64,000 nt of DNA from Ensifer sp. IC3342 (lineage in GTDB: Bacteria > Pseudomonadota > Alphaproteobacteria > Rhizobiales > Rhizobiaceae): contig NZ_JADYVE010000010.1 in assembly GCF_020193655.1 (NCBI RefSeq), positions 1-64,000 on the forward strand, read 5' to 3'. The notes under the pieces are model-generated. The model had not been told where the DNA came from, made no database searches, and saw only the letters and a list, made by a program, of their open reading frames with translations. Position numbers and translations under genes: made by a program. Numbering within the stretch: position 1 is the first letter of the stretch; every line of letters starts with the position of its first letter. Shown here piece by piece: positions 52,719 through 62,119 of the stretch.

Positions 52719-54485
52719 ATGCGTAATACTGTTCCGAATCAAATGATTAGCAAGGGCCAAATCAGTGCAAATCCGGCGCAAAACGGAACAATCAACCCAA
52801 GGCTGCTAGTCTTGCGGGCCCGTCGCGTCTTCGTTGTGACACTTCTTTATGCAGCTTTGCTAAGCGCCTGTATCAACCTCCTGCAACTCACCATGCCGCT
52901 CTACATGATGCAGGTACATGACAGGGTGTTGAATAGCCAGAGCATGGACTCGCTCGTGATGCTGACGATCCTGGCACTCGGCGCGCTTGTCATTCTCGGC
53001 GTACTCGACTTCATCCGCGCCCTCACCTTTCAGGCCATGGGCAGCGCCGTGGTGCGCTGGCTGAACCTGCCGGTCCTCACCGCTGCAGTGCAAGCCTCGG
53101 CCGATCAAGGGCTTGCCCGCGCGACGCAGTCGCTCAGGGACCTGACCGAGCTGCGCGGTTTTCTGACCTCGTCAGCAGTCAGCGCTCCCCTGGACGCTGC
53201 CTGGTCACCCATCTTTCTGGGCGTTCTTTTTCTGCTGCACCCGCTCTTCGGGGTGATCGGCGCGATTTCCGTCACGGTGCTTGTCTGCTGCGGTCTCCTG
53301 AACGACCTTTTGACCCGACAGCTCATGAAAGAGGCAAGTCAGGCTAATATTGAGGCAGTCTCGAAAATAGGTGCGACATTACGTCACGCCGAGGCCATTG
53401 AGGCTATGGGGATGTTGCCTGCACTCGCGAAGAAGTGGCGAATCGCGCAGTTGCACGCCCTCAGCGTGCTGGAGGCCAGCGGAATCAGAAGCAGGGCGAT
53501 GGCCTCGATTACCCGCAGCCTACGCTTTTCCATTCAGATGATATCGCTCGCTGCCGGCGCCCTGCTCGTGATGAAACAGGAGATCTCCCCCGGCGCGATG
53601 ATGGCGACGACCATTCTTGTCGGGCGCCTTCTCCTACCCTTCGATTCCGTCATCGAAAACTGGCGGCAATGGGTCTTGGCGATCGCCGGCTGGCGCCGGA
53701 TCGAGGCAGCACTCAGCGAAGACCTCGCCATCCGCCAGACCATGCCGACCCCGCGCTCTGAAGGCGACCTCGTGGTGGATAAGTTGGTCTATGCCGCACC
53801 CGGCATCGATGTGCCGATCATCAAGGGCATCTCCTTCTCGCTCTCACCCGGGGAGGTCCTGGGAATCGTCGGCCCCTCTGCCGCCGGCAAGTCCACCCTG
53901 GCGCGGCTGCTCGTCGGCATCCTGAAGCCCACGGCGGGTGGCGTCTTCCTGGACGGCAATAATGTCTATCTCTGGGAGCGCAGTTCATTCGGAAGGGTGG
54001 CAGGCTATCTCCCCCAGTCCGTTTCCCTCCTCGAGGGAACGATCCGCGAAAACATCTCCCGCATGGAAGAAAGCGACCCCTACAAGGTGCTCGAGGCGTC
54101 GCGGCTCGCCGACGTCCACGACATGATCGGGCGCCTGCCGCTCGGCTATGATACGCCGGTGGGCGAAGGGCAATTGACCCTTTCCGGCGGCCAAAGGCAG
54201 CGCATCGCGCTCGCCCGCTGCCTTTACGGCCGCCCGCGTCTCATCGTCCTCGATGAGCCCAACGCCAATCTTGATGCGATCGGCGAGCGGGCCCTCATCC
54301 GCGCGGTCGAAGACGCACGCGGCGACGGCGCCATTGTCATCCTCATTGCCCACAGGCCGGCCATCATGCAGGTCGCCGACAAATTGCTCGTGCTGGAAGG
54401 CGGCCGCATCACCCAATTCGGACCCCGCACGGACGTTGTCGCTTCCATGATGCCGGGCGAAACACGACGCGAAGGCACCGCCTGA
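52719..54485 (+). CDS. wgdA: Type I secretion ABC transporter, EPS II locus
   Basis: 588-residue permease-ATPase fusion of the PrtD/HlyB group without a peptidase domain. The membrane part covers about 30-320 (VVTLLYAALLSACINLLQL, LTMPLYMMQVHDRVL, the latter typical of PrtD types). Walker A is GPSAAGKST, signature LSGGQRQRIALAR, Walker B RLIVLDEPNANLD, H-loop AHRP. Its stop overlaps the wgdB start by one base. Matches expD1. Likely substrate is the RTX protein WgeA rather than the polysaccharide. Confidence 0.92.
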   Translation: MRNTVPNQMISKGQISANPAQNGTINPRLLVLRARRVFVVTLLYAALLSACINLLQLTMPLYMMQVHDRVLNSQSMDSLVMLTILALGALVILGVLDFIRALTFQAMGSAVVRWLNLPVLTAAVQASADQGLARATQSLRDLTELRGFLTSSAVSAPLDAAWSPIFLGVLFLLHPLFGVIGAISVTVLVCCGLLNDLLTRQLMKEASQANIEAVSKIGATLRHAEAIEAMGMLPALAKKWRIAQLHALSVLEASGIRSRAMASITRSLRFSIQMISLAAGALLVMKQEISPGAMMATTILVGRLLLPFDSVIENWRQWVLAIAGWRRIEAALSEDLAIRQTMPTPRSEGDLVVDKLVYAAPGIDVPIIKGISFSLSPGEVLGIVGPSAAGKSTLARLLVGILKPTAGGVFLDGNNVYLWERSSFGRVAGYLPQSVSLLEGTIRENISRMEESDPYKVLEASRLADVHDMIGRLPLGYDTPVGEGQLTLSGGQRQRIALARCLYGRPRLIVLDEPNANLDAIGERALIRAVEDARGDGAIVILIAHRPAIMQVADKLLVLEGGRITQFGPRTDVVASMMPGETRREGTA

Positions 54486-55909
54486 TGATGAAAGAACCGA
54501 TCCTGCCCGTTCGCCTGGAAGCCCAGCCCCCCGTCAAGACCGACAATCCGGAACGCCGCCTGCCGGTCCGCGCAGCCACGCCGCTTTCCACGGTCGCGCC
54601 TGAACACGACCTCCCGGAGGACCATACCCATTCGCCCATTCGGCGCCTCGTCATTGCAGGACTGACGACGATCCTGGTCGCTTTCGGCGGATTTTTCGGC
54701 TGGGCGTTCTCGACGGACCTCAGCAGCGCCTCGGTGAGCAGTGGCACTATCGTCGTCGATTCCAAGCGCAAGACGATCAGCCATTTCGAAGGCGGTGTCC
54801 TGAGCCGGGTCCTGGTTCAGGAGGGCGATCACGTCGTCGCCGGCCAACCAGTCATCAAGCTCGAGGACACGCGTGCCCGCTCCGACCTCCAGGCACTGCA
54901 AAGCCGGCGCGTCGGCCTCATCGCAAAGCTCGCCCGTCTCCGGTCCGAGCAGGCGGGAGCGGTTGAGATCGACTTCCCCGTCGATCTCGCCGGGACGGGC
55001 GACACGGCCGCTCGTGACGCCGTCATGGCGGAGACTGCGTTTTTCGAGAAGCGCCGCGAAGCCAAGAAGGGGAAGCTAGAGATCCAGCGCAAGACCATCG
55101 AGGAATATTCCGAGAAAGCCAAGTCACTCGCCGCGCAGCTTCAGGCGACCGAGCGCCAGATCGAGCTCATGAACGAGCAGCGAGCGGCAATTGCAACCTT
55201 GGTCGACAAGGCATTTGCCCAGCGCTCGAAGCTCATCGAGATCGACGCCAGACTCAGCGAACTTGCCGCAACGCGCGGCGAAGTCGCCGGCGACAAGGCC
55301 CAGGCAGAAAAAGCGATGGCCGGCGCCGAGCTGGCGCTGACCGGAATAGAAAGCGACTTCCAGTCGGAGATCGCCGGAGAGATCACCACGGCGCGCCTCG
55401 AGCTCGCGGACGTCGAAGAGCGGATGATCGCTGCGGAGGACGTCCTGCGCCGCCTCGAAATCCGCTCTCCCCAGGCAGGTGTCATTGCCAATATCCAGCT
55501 GCGGACGCCCGGCAGCGCGGTCACCCCCGGCCAGCCACTGCTCGACATCGTCCCCGAGGACGAGCCGCTGCTCGTGGAAATGCATGTCAGCACGCGCGAC
55601 ATCGACAGCATTACTATCGGGTCCAAGACGCAGATCCGCCTGACGGCTTATAATCAGCGCACTCATCTGCCGCTCGACGGTAAGATCACCTATATCGCGG
55701 CCGACCAATCGGTGGATGAGAAATCCAACGTCTCTTATTTCGTTGCGCGTGCCGAGCTCGCACCGGAATCCCTCGCCGCCAATCCCGATATCCGCCTCTA
55801 TCCCGGCATGCCCGCCGAGGTGCTGATCGTGCACAAACCCCGTTCGGCAATCGACTATCTCGTTTCCCCGGTCACCGACAGCTTCAACCGGGCATTCCGG
55901 GAAGATTGA
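54485..55909 (+). CDS. wgdB: Type I secretion membrane fusion protein (HlyD family)
   Basis: 474-residue periplasmic adaptor. One N-terminal membrane helix (about 57-77, LVIAGLTTILVAFGGFFGWA) is followed by the lipoyl halves: GTIVVDSKRKTISHFEGGVL and RSPQAGVIANIQLRTPGSAVTPG, with a long coiled coil between (about 120-310). The C-terminal LYPGMPAEVLIVHKPRSAIDYL is the HlyD family signature. Coupled to wgdA by TGATG. Matches expD2. An outer membrane TolC partner is not encoded here. Confidence 0.92.
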   Translation: MMKEPILPVRLEAQPPVKTDNPERRLPVRAATPLSTVAPEHDLPEDHTHSPIRRLVIAGLTTILVAFGGFFGWAFSTDLSSASVSSGTIVVDSKRKTISHFEGGVLSRVLVQEGDHVVAGQPVIKLEDTRARSDLQALQSRRVGLIAKLARLRSEQAGAVEIDFPVDLAGTGDTAARDAVMAETAFFEKRREAKKGKLEIQRKTIEEYSEKAKSLAAQLQATERQIELMNEQRAAIATLVDKAFAQRSKLIEIDARLSELAATRGEVAGDKAQAEKAMAGAELALTGIESDFQSEIAGEITTARLELADVEERMIAAEDVLRRLEIRSPQAGVIANIQLRTPGSAVTPGQPLLDIVPEDEPLLVEMHVSTRDIDSITIGSKTQIRLTAYNQRTHLPLDGKITYIAADQSVDEKSNVSYFVARAELAPESLAANPDIRLYPGMPAEVLIVHKPRSAIDYLVSPVTDSFNRAFRED

Positions 55910-55923
55910 CGGAAATTCCACTA

Positions 55924-56025
55924 ACAGCGCCGCGCGTCCAATCGGACGCGCAAAGGTCGCTGTAGCACTTTGAATGGCTGCATGATTTTATCCTTGAATC
56001 GATTCCGATTTAAGGAATCATGCAG
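55924..56025. repeat. Composite intergenic palindromic repeat (Sinorhizobium type)
   Basis: First hairpin: ACAGCG and GCGCGTCC pair with GGACGCGC and CGCTGT (55924-55963). Second hairpin: CTGCATGATT (55978-55987) pairs with AATCATGCAG (56016-56025) with further pairing inside (AATCG/CGATT). I remember this two-part element as abundant between genes in Sinorhizobium. It lies directly after wgdB and may end its transcript. Confidence 0.7.
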
Positions 56026-56052
56026 TAGACGGCGATCGCATTGCACAAATTA

Positions 56053-56067
56053 CTTCGAATTTTGAAG
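56053..56067. promoter_or_regulatory. Putative WggR operator upstream of wgeA
   Basis: CTTCGAATTTTGAAG with the same flanking A and C as the other two sites; one imperfect pair in the palindrome. It is 223 bp before the wgeA start, followed by an AT-rich stretch. Confidence 0.75.
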
Positions 56068-56289
56068 CGATTTATGGGTATTGCGAGAATAATAACTCCT
56101 AAAAATATATTGTGCCAATATTGGCACATATTCCGACTCTTCGTAAAAATACGAAAATAATGTCGAAACTACACGGGTTTATTCCTGTTCTGGATGTTGC
56201 TTTCCCGTTTTTTGCGATGCACACTCCGGCACGCAATCTCGGCTCCCTGCCGATGATGCATGCATCAAACGACGAAGAGGAGTAAGCAG

Positions 56290-56949
56290 ATGGCCACTTT
56301 GGAAGGCGGCGCATACGACGACGCCCTGTTTGGCTCTCGCTTTGACGATTTCATCCGCGCCCACGGGGGTGATGATTTCGTCAACGGAGGCAAAGGGCAC
56401 GACATCATCTTCGGTGACGGAGGTGACGACCTGCTGTTCGGCGGCGACGGAAACGACACCGCATTCGGCGGCGAAGGCACAGATATTCTCTATGGTGAGA
56501 AGGGCAACGACAACCTGATCGGCGGAGCGGGCGACGACCTGCTCGACGGCGACAAGGGTAACGACATCCTTCTTGGCGGCGACGGCAACGACTTCCTCGT
56601 CGGCGGCAAGGGCAGCGACCTGCTCTACGGTGGTGCCGGCAACGACATCATCAATGGCGGCGAAGGCAACGATCTGATGGTCGGCGGCCAGGGCAGCGAT
56701 GTCTTCGTTTTCGATGGTGGTGGCGGCAACGACGTCATCCTCGACTTCACTCCCGGTGAAGACGTTCTGCAGATCGCCAAGGGCATCAATGGCCTGGACG
56801 TCACCGCGCCTGAGGATCTGGCTTCGCGCATCACCCAGGTCGGCGGCAATGTCGTGATCGACCTCGGCCACGGCGACACCCTGACGCTGGTGAACGCGGA
56901 CGCCGAAGACATGCAGGCTCACCCCGAGAACTATTTCACCATCCACTGA
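56290..56949 (+). CDS. wgeA: RTX calcium-binding secreted protein
   Basis: 219 residues from ATG 56290. About twelve tandem nonapeptides of the type GGxGxDxUx fill residues 33-145 (GGKGHDIIF, GGDGNDTAF, GGAGNDIIN and so on), forming a calcium beta-roll. The C terminus (DVFVFDGGGGNDVILDFTPGEDVLQI and a final beta-rich tail) is the uncleaved type I secretion signal. No N-terminal signal peptide. The adjacent wgdAB pair is the obvious exporter. Matches expE1, an essential component of EPS II in S. meliloti. Confidence 0.93.
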   Translation: MATLEGGAYDDALFGSRFDDFIRAHGGDDFVNGGKGHDIIFGDGGDDLLFGGDGNDTAFGGEGTDILYGEKGNDNLIGGAGDDLLDGDKGNDILLGGDGNDFLVGGKGSDLLYGGAGNDIINGGEGNDLMVGGQGSDVFVFDGGGGNDVILDFTPGEDVLQIAKGINGLDVTAPEDLASRITQVGGNVVIDLGHGDTLTLVNADAEDMQAHPENYFTIH

Positions 56950-57021
56950 GTTTGAACGGGCGCGCCCTGCCTCCTCCCGCGGGGCGTGCCATCTCCTGCA
57001 ATCCGTCCAGAGGAGTGGCGT

Positions 57022-59265
57022 GTGACGTTCGACGACCGTACGAGGGGCGCCAGCGTTGTTTTCGACCGCGCGAAGGCCTTTCGGCTCGGCTCCGATGTAG
57101 CCGTATTGATCCTTGATGTTCCCGCCAGGCTGCCGTCCGCGGCCAAGTGCACACTCGTCATGCCTGAGCAACCGGTCCCGCTAGTCAGCACCATCCTTTC
57201 ACTCGCCGCCGGCGGTCATCGCATCCTCTGGGCCATGCGTCCCGGCAAGCAACCGGCCCCCGCGCGGATCTCGACCGAAAGCGGCAGCCTTCAAACGGTT
57301 ACCCTGCAGCCCATCGGTGAACTGCCCCCCTTCGATGTCGAGACGCTCTTTGCCGACCTTGCGCCGGAGGGCTGCATCAAGTTCCTGAGCAATATGCTGA
57401 CGGCTTGGCGAAGCGCGTTCCGACTCTCCCGGGACCCGCTTTTCGTCGGTGTCGTCGAGGACGCGCTTCACGCGCTGACCTCGCGGCCGGGGCCCGCCAA
57501 GCTCGCCTGCCCCGTCGCTGAGGGACGATACATAGTCGAGACCGCCATCAGTGCTGATTTCGGCGAAGTCAGTGCGGTCTACGCACTCAGCGCAAATGCC
57601 GTCCTGCCACTCGCTTCACAGTCTCGCGTCGGCACCCAGGGGGAGAAGAACCTGCGGCCGTGCCACTTGATCGTCGAATGTTCGAGGCTCCCTCAGTCTT
57701 TGGTCCTGCAGGGCAAAAGGGGCATAGCGGTCCGGGATCTGGCCCCCGGCAATCCCCGTTACCCGAGCCTTCGAGCCTGGTGGACCGAACGCGGCCGCGC
57801 ACCCGAGCTGCGCGAACTTGTCGTGCGGTCACTGTCTGGCGTGCCGGAAGGTGGCGCGGCGATGGCCGTCGACCTGCAGCTCCGCGCCCCGTTGCCTGCG
57901 CGTCACATCGGCAAATCCCCGATGCACCCTGCCGCAGAGGTCGACCTTGCTCTCGCCCTTTCGGGCGGCCTGCTGACGGGCGGCTGGTCGCACGATCCCG
58001 CAGATATTCTCGCCGGAATCGACTACCTGAAAGAGGACGGCACGGCGGTGCCGCTCGATGGCAACTGGTACGAGTTTCCCGCCTGGGCGCGCGGAGCAAA
58101 TGAGGACTCCAGAACGGACGTGACCGGCTTTGTTGCCTGGCTGCCGCTCAATGAGCCAGTGGGCACCCTCCTCCAGCCGCGCTTCCAGATGCGGCTCGCC
58201 TCGGGCGCAGTGAAGCCGCTGGTGCCGAAGCCACAGCCGTTCGAGCCCACGGCACAGCGCAACCGCATCCTGCGCGCAGTCCCGCCGCAGCACGCCATCG
58301 ACCAGGCCTTCCGCACAATACTTGCGCCCGCTCTGCAGGACGTGGAACGGCGACTGGGCAGGATGATAGAGGTCGACTACACGAAGGACTTCGGCCTGCC
58401 GCAGGCGGCGCCGATCGTCTCGATCGTTGTACCGCTTTACCGGGTTCTTGATTTCCTCCGCTTCCAGCTCTCCGGCATGGCGACGGATCCCTGGCTCGCC
58501 CACAACGCGGAGATCATCTATGTGCTGGATTCTCCCGAAATTCAGGACGAGACGGAACATCTGCTTGGCGGCTTCCATCTGCTCCACGGCCTGCCGATGA
58601 AGCTCGTGGTCATGAACCGCAATGGCGGCTATGCACGGGCCTGCAACGCCGGTGCGCGCTTCGCGCGGGGCACCGTGCTCGTGATGCTCAACTCCGACGT
58701 CGTACCCACGGCAACCGGCTGGTTGCAGGCGCTCATACGGCCTCTCATGGAACAGAAGAGGCTCGGCGCCATCGGTCCGAAGCTCATCTTCGAGGACGGG
58801 TCGCTGCAGCATGCCGGACTGTATTTCGCGCGCGACCGGCACGGCGTGTGGCTTAACCACCACTTCCACAAGGGCATGCCGGGCGACTATGCGCCGGCGC
58901 AGGTCCCTCGCTCCGTTCCGGGCGTTACCGGAGCATGCCTGGTCACGCGGCGGGATATCTATGAACTCGTTGGCGGATACACGGAGGACTATGTCATCGG
59001 CGACTACGAAGACAGCGATCTGTGCCTCAAGATCCGCCGGTGCGGGTACGACATCGGCTATGAGCCATCGGCGTGCCTTTATCATTTCGAGCGCCGATCG
59101 ATCCGCCGCAGCGAAGACTACATGCGCGGCGTCGCCAGCCAATACAATTCATGGCTGCACACCGAGCGCTGGAACAACGACATCACCGACCTGATGGCCG
59201 CCGGCAGCGTCAGTGAAATAATCGCGTCCTTCGGCGGCGAAGCGGAAGCAAGGAGTGCCGCATGA
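57022..59265 (+). CDS. wgeB: Large glycosyltransferase (GT2) with N-terminal extension
   Basis: 747 residues from GTG 57022, chosen because GAGGAG precedes it by 6 nt; a GTG at 56986 lacks such a site. The first 460 residues are not a known enzyme domain and include a small module ALSGGLLTGGWSHDPADILA that recurs in wgeE and wgeF. The GT2 domain starts at VSIVVPLYRVLDFLRFQL, with NGGYARACNAGARFARGTVL, MLNSDVVPTATGW (DxD-like) and IGDYEDSDLCLKIRRCGYDI. Matches expE2. Ends in an ATGA overlap with wgeC. Confidence 0.85.
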   Translation: MTFDDRTRGASVVFDRAKAFRLGSDVAVLILDVPARLPSAAKCTLVMPEQPVPLVSTILSLAAGGHRILWAMRPGKQPAPARISTESGSLQTVTLQPIGELPPFDVETLFADLAPEGCIKFLSNMLTAWRSAFRLSRDPLFVGVVEDALHALTSRPGPAKLACPVAEGRYIVETAISADFGEVSAVYALSANAVLPLASQSRVGTQGEKNLRPCHLIVECSRLPQSLVLQGKRGIAVRDLAPGNPRYPSLRAWWTERGRAPELRELVVRSLSGVPEGGAAMAVDLQLRAPLPARHIGKSPMHPAAEVDLALALSGGLLTGGWSHDPADILAGIDYLKEDGTAVPLDGNWYEFPAWARGANEDSRTDVTGFVAWLPLNEPVGTLLQPRFQMRLASGAVKPLVPKPQPFEPTAQRNRILRAVPPQHAIDQAFRTILAPALQDVERRLGRMIEVDYTKDFGLPQAAPIVSIVVPLYRVLDFLRFQLSGMATDPWLAHNAEIIYVLDSPEIQDETEHLLGGFHLLHGLPMKLVVMNRNGGYARACNAGARFARGTVLVMLNSDVVPTATGWLQALIRPLMEQKRLGAIGPKLIFEDGSLQHAGLYFARDRHGVWLNHHFHKGMPGDYAPAQVPRSVPGVTGACLVTRRDIYELVGGYTEDYVIGDYEDSDLCLKIRRCGYDIGYEPSACLYHFERRSIRRSEDYMRGVASQYNSWLHTERWNNDITDLMAAGSVSEIIASFGGEAEARSAA

Positions 59266-60107
59266 GCGAGATCGCGCTGCGTCAAGAGAGCGTGCCGGCA
59301 ACGGCGCTTCCCGCCGGTGAGGACCGGGTTCAGTGGCTACTGACTAGCGTCCTGCGCAACCGCTTCCTGCCGCAACCGGCCCCCGACAGCGTTTTCGTCG
59401 GCGATGGCGACTTCAAGGCGGTGGGTGCCGAATTCCTCGGCCACTTCATCCGGATGGGCGGATTGCAGCCGGAAAGCCGCGTGCTCGACATCGGTTGCGG
59501 TATCGGCCGGATGGCGGTTCCGCTCACCCAATACCTGGACTTCGAGAAGGGACGCTACAGCGGCATCGACCCGGTCGAAGGCGGCATCGCCTGGTGCCGG
59601 CGCTTCATCGCCCCCGCCTATCCGAACTTCGCGTTTCAGCGGGTCGACATCGCGCACGACCTCTACAATCCGCAGGGCAAGATCAGCGGCAAGGCACTGA
59701 AACTTCCCTATGCCGATCGCCACTTCGATTTCGTCATCATGACATCGATCGTCACTCACCTGCCGCCGGACGAGGTCCTCGTCTACCTGAGCGAAATCGG
59801 CCGACTCCTTCGGCCGGGCGGGCGCCTGTTCATGACCGCCTTCGTCGTCGACTCCGTTGCCGCGGCGAATGAAACGGGCCGGCGCGACCCGCGCCTGTCG
59901 TTTCAGCGCGATGGCGACGGGCCCTGCTGGTTCGTCCCCGACCTGCCCCGGCTTGCCGCGGTTGGCTTCGACGACGGCTTCTTGGACGGTGCTCTCGGCC
60001 GAGCCGGCCTTGCTGCCGTCACAAAGTCCCTCGGCTCCTGGCGCGGGCAGGCGGCAGATCATTATCAGGACGTCTTCGTTGCCGAGCAGCGGGGGAGCAA
60101 CGCTTGA
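59262..60107 (+). CDS. wgeC: SAM-dependent methyltransferase, EPS II locus
   Basis: 281 residues. Motif I is VLDIGCGIGRMAVPL, motif II YSGIDPVEGGIAWC, and FDFVIMTSIVTHLPPDEVLVYLSEIGRLLRPGGRLFMTAFV follows in the normal order. It starts in an ATGA overlap with wgeB and its stop overlaps the next gene. Matches expE3 by position. Galactoglucan carries acetyl and pyruvyl groups rather than methyl groups as far as I know, so its substrate is open. Confidence 0.85.
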   Translation: MSEIALRQESVPATALPAGEDRVQWLLTSVLRNRFLPQPAPDSVFVGDGDFKAVGAEFLGHFIRMGGLQPESRVLDIGCGIGRMAVPLTQYLDFEKGRYSGIDPVEGGIAWCRRFIAPAYPNFAFQRVDIAHDLYNPQGKISGKALKLPYADRHFDFVIMTSIVTHLPPDEVLVYLSEIGRLLRPGGRLFMTAFVVDSVAAANETGRRDPRLSFQRDGDGPCWFVPDLPRLAAVGFDDGFLDGALGRAGLAAVTKSLGSWRGQAADHYQDVFVAEQRGSNA

Positions 60108-61366
60108 GCATGCGCATTCTCGTTGCCGCCCACAATCATCCGGCACTCCATCCCGGAGGCACCGAGATCTTCGCGCACGACCTGTTCCGCGCCTATCGGC
60201 GGGCCGGCTGCGAAACGTTTTTTCTCGGCGCCACGAACCAGATCCATCGCCAGGCACGGCCCGGGACGAGCTTTCAGGGGATCGGCCCCGCAGGCGATGA
60301 AGTGTTGTTATGGTCCGGTCACTTCGATCGGTTCTTCATGAGCCAGATCGATCTCTACGGCGTCGTTCCCGATCTCGAGGAACTGTTGCGCGAGTTCAGG
60401 CCAGATGTGGTGCACATCCATCATCTGCTCCTGCTCGGCGCAGAGTTTCCGCATATCGTCCGCCGCACATTGCCTGAGTGCCGGATCGTCATGACGCTGC
60501 ACGACTATTATCCCATCTGTCATCACGACGGGCTGATGGTGCGCACGAGCGGCAAGGAACTCTGCTACAAAGCGACCCCCGACCGCTGCCACGCCTGCTT
60601 CAAGGACATAGCCCTTGACCGATTCGTGTTGCGCGAAAGTCATTTGAAGGCCCTGCTTCGCGAGGTGGACCACTTCGTTGCACCGAGCCGTTTCCTCCGG
60701 CAGCGCTTCATCGAGTGGGGGCTCGATGAAGATGCGATCAGCGTCATTCCGAACGGATTGCCACGCAGAAGCGCACCCGCCGGCGCGCATCGTGTCGGCG
60801 GAGATCGGCCGGTTTTCGGCTACTTCGGCAACCTCAATCCGTGGAAGGGCGTGCCGGTGTTGCTCGAGGCAGCGAGACAGCTCATTGCCGAGGGCGTACC
60901 GTTCGAGCTGCGCGTTCACGGCGGGGCCCCCTTCCAGAGCGAAAGTTTCAGGGAAGAGATTGCTCGCCTGTTCGGCGAAACGGCTCCCGTGGTCCAACAG
61001 CGCGGCCCTTATCGCCGCGAAGACGTCACCGACCTCATTGCGGCGGTCGACTGCACCATCGTTCCCTCGATCTGGTGGGAGAACGCGCCACTGGTCATCC
61101 AGGAGGCGCAGGCGCTCGGTCGGCCGGTCATCGTGAGCAACATCGGCGGCATGGCCGAGATGATCGAGGACGGCGTCAACGGTCTCACAGTCGCGCCCAA
61201 CGATCTGCGTGCGCTGGCGTCCGCCATGCGCCGCTTCGTGGAGGATCCGACTTTGGGTCAGCGCCTTTCCGCAAACGCCCGCGAGCCCGACGACATCGAC
61301 ACGACCGCGCGACGCTATCTCGAGTTGATCGACGCGATCGAGCCGGCGCGTATCGAAGCGGCATAG
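60104..61366 (+). CDS. wgeD: Glycosyltransferase family 4
   Basis: 420 residues. GT4 features: HPGGTEIFAHDLFRAYRRAG, VVHIHHLLLLG, VFGYFGNLNPWKGVPVLLEA, VDCTIVPSIWWENAPLVIQEA with the Glu pair, and MAEMIEDGVNGLTV. A cysteine-rich loop (CHACFKD) is present, as in some GT4 enzymes. Start: TTG 60104 sits 6 nt after GGGGGAG and overlaps the wgeC stop in TTGA; ATG 60110 two codons on is the alternative. Matches expE4. Confidence 0.88.
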   Translation: MSMRILVAAHNHPALHPGGTEIFAHDLFRAYRRAGCETFFLGATNQIHRQARPGTSFQGIGPAGDEVLLWSGHFDRFFMSQIDLYGVVPDLEELLREFRPDVVHIHHLLLLGAEFPHIVRRTLPECRIVMTLHDYYPICHHDGLMVRTSGKELCYKATPDRCHACFKDIALDRFVLRESHLKALLREVDHFVAPSRFLRQRFIEWGLDEDAISVIPNGLPRRSAPAGAHRVGGDRPVFGYFGNLNPWKGVPVLLEAARQLIAEGVPFELRVHGGAPFQSESFREEIARLFGETAPVVQQRGPYRREDVTDLIAAVDCTIVPSIWWENAPLVIQEAQALGRPVIVSNIGGMAEMIEDGVNGLTVAPNDLRALASAMRRFVEDPTLGQRLSANAREPDDIDTTARRYLELIDAIEPARIEAA

Positions 61367-61377
61367 GGGGAAAATCG

Positions 61378-62109
61378 ATGTCTGTTGCTGCCGAAAAATC
61401 AACTGCCGCCCCGGAACAGGACAATGCGAGGCCCATGAATGGCCGGGTGGATGCGATCGATCAGGGGCGCGTCTTCGGCTGGGCATTCGATCCGGCGACA
61501 CCCAACAAGCGACTCACTATCCGTGTGCTTCTGGATGGCAACGTGATCGCCGAGGCGGTCGCCGATCGCAATCGTCCCGACCTCAAACGCAATGGCATCG
61601 GGGACGGCAGCCACGCATTCGAGATCGCGCTGCCGGAGGCGGCAGCCGTGCGTGCGGCCGAGCTCGTCGTGACGGCCCTGGATGGACGAGGCACCGAGCA
61701 GAGGCTGCGTGTCCCCCGCCCCGACGAGCAGGCGGCCGAAGCCCTCATTGCCGCACCGTTGACGAAGGTTCTCGACAAGCTCGACGTCCTGATGGCGGCG
61801 CAGCGGCAATTGCAGGTGTCACAGCGCTCTCTACTGCGCACGCAGAACGATGAGAGCGGCGAGACCGAGACACAAGGATTGGCCGCGATCGGCGACGCCG
61901 TTGCAACCCTTCGCTCCGAAGTCGCGCAGCGGCTGGACGACCTCGATGTCCACCTCATGCGCCTCGATGGCGTCGTGGCGGCAATGGAGAAGAACCTGGG
62001 CGGCTTGCAGAAGCGTTCGAACGCGGAATTGAAGCCGTTGCTGCTGTTGCTTTTCGTTCTCGTGGGCTTCGTCGCCGGCGCTGCCCTCGCGCTTTTCACG
62101 GGCGCGTAA
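61378..62109 (+). CDS. wgeE: Tail-anchored protein of the EPS II locus
   Basis: 243 residues from ATG 61378. The N-terminal module (about 20-95) reads GRVDAIDQGRVFGWAFDPAT, then GIGDGSHAFEIALPE, a small beta domain of the GWxxDP type. It is followed by a helical coiled-coil region (about 115-205) and one C-terminal hydrophobic helix LLLLLFVLVGFVAGAALALF. So it is anchored by its C terminus with the module on the cytoplasmic side, or the reverse. No enzyme motif. Matches expE5 by position. 11 bp after wgeD. Confidence 0.75.
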   Translation: MSVAAEKSTAAPEQDNARPMNGRVDAIDQGRVFGWAFDPATPNKRLTIRVLLDGNVIAEAVADRNRPDLKRNGIGDGSHAFEIALPEAAAVRAAELVVTALDGRGTEQRLRVPRPDEQAAEALIAAPLTKVLDKLDVLMAAQRQLQVSQRSLLRTQNDESGETETQGLAAIGDAVATLRSEVAQRLDDLDVHLMRLDGVVAAMEKNLGGLQKRSNAELKPLLLLLFVLVGFVAGAALALFTGA

Positions 62110-62119
62110 GGGGCTCGAC

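Larger units (their letters stand above)
55910..56289. other. wgeA upstream region
   Basis: 380 bp containing a double palindromic repeat (55924-56025), a WggR-like palindrome (56053-56067) and an AT-rich stretch (56070-56180) that is unusual for this G+C-rich DNA and probably holds the wgeA promoter. No gene. Confidence 0.6.
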
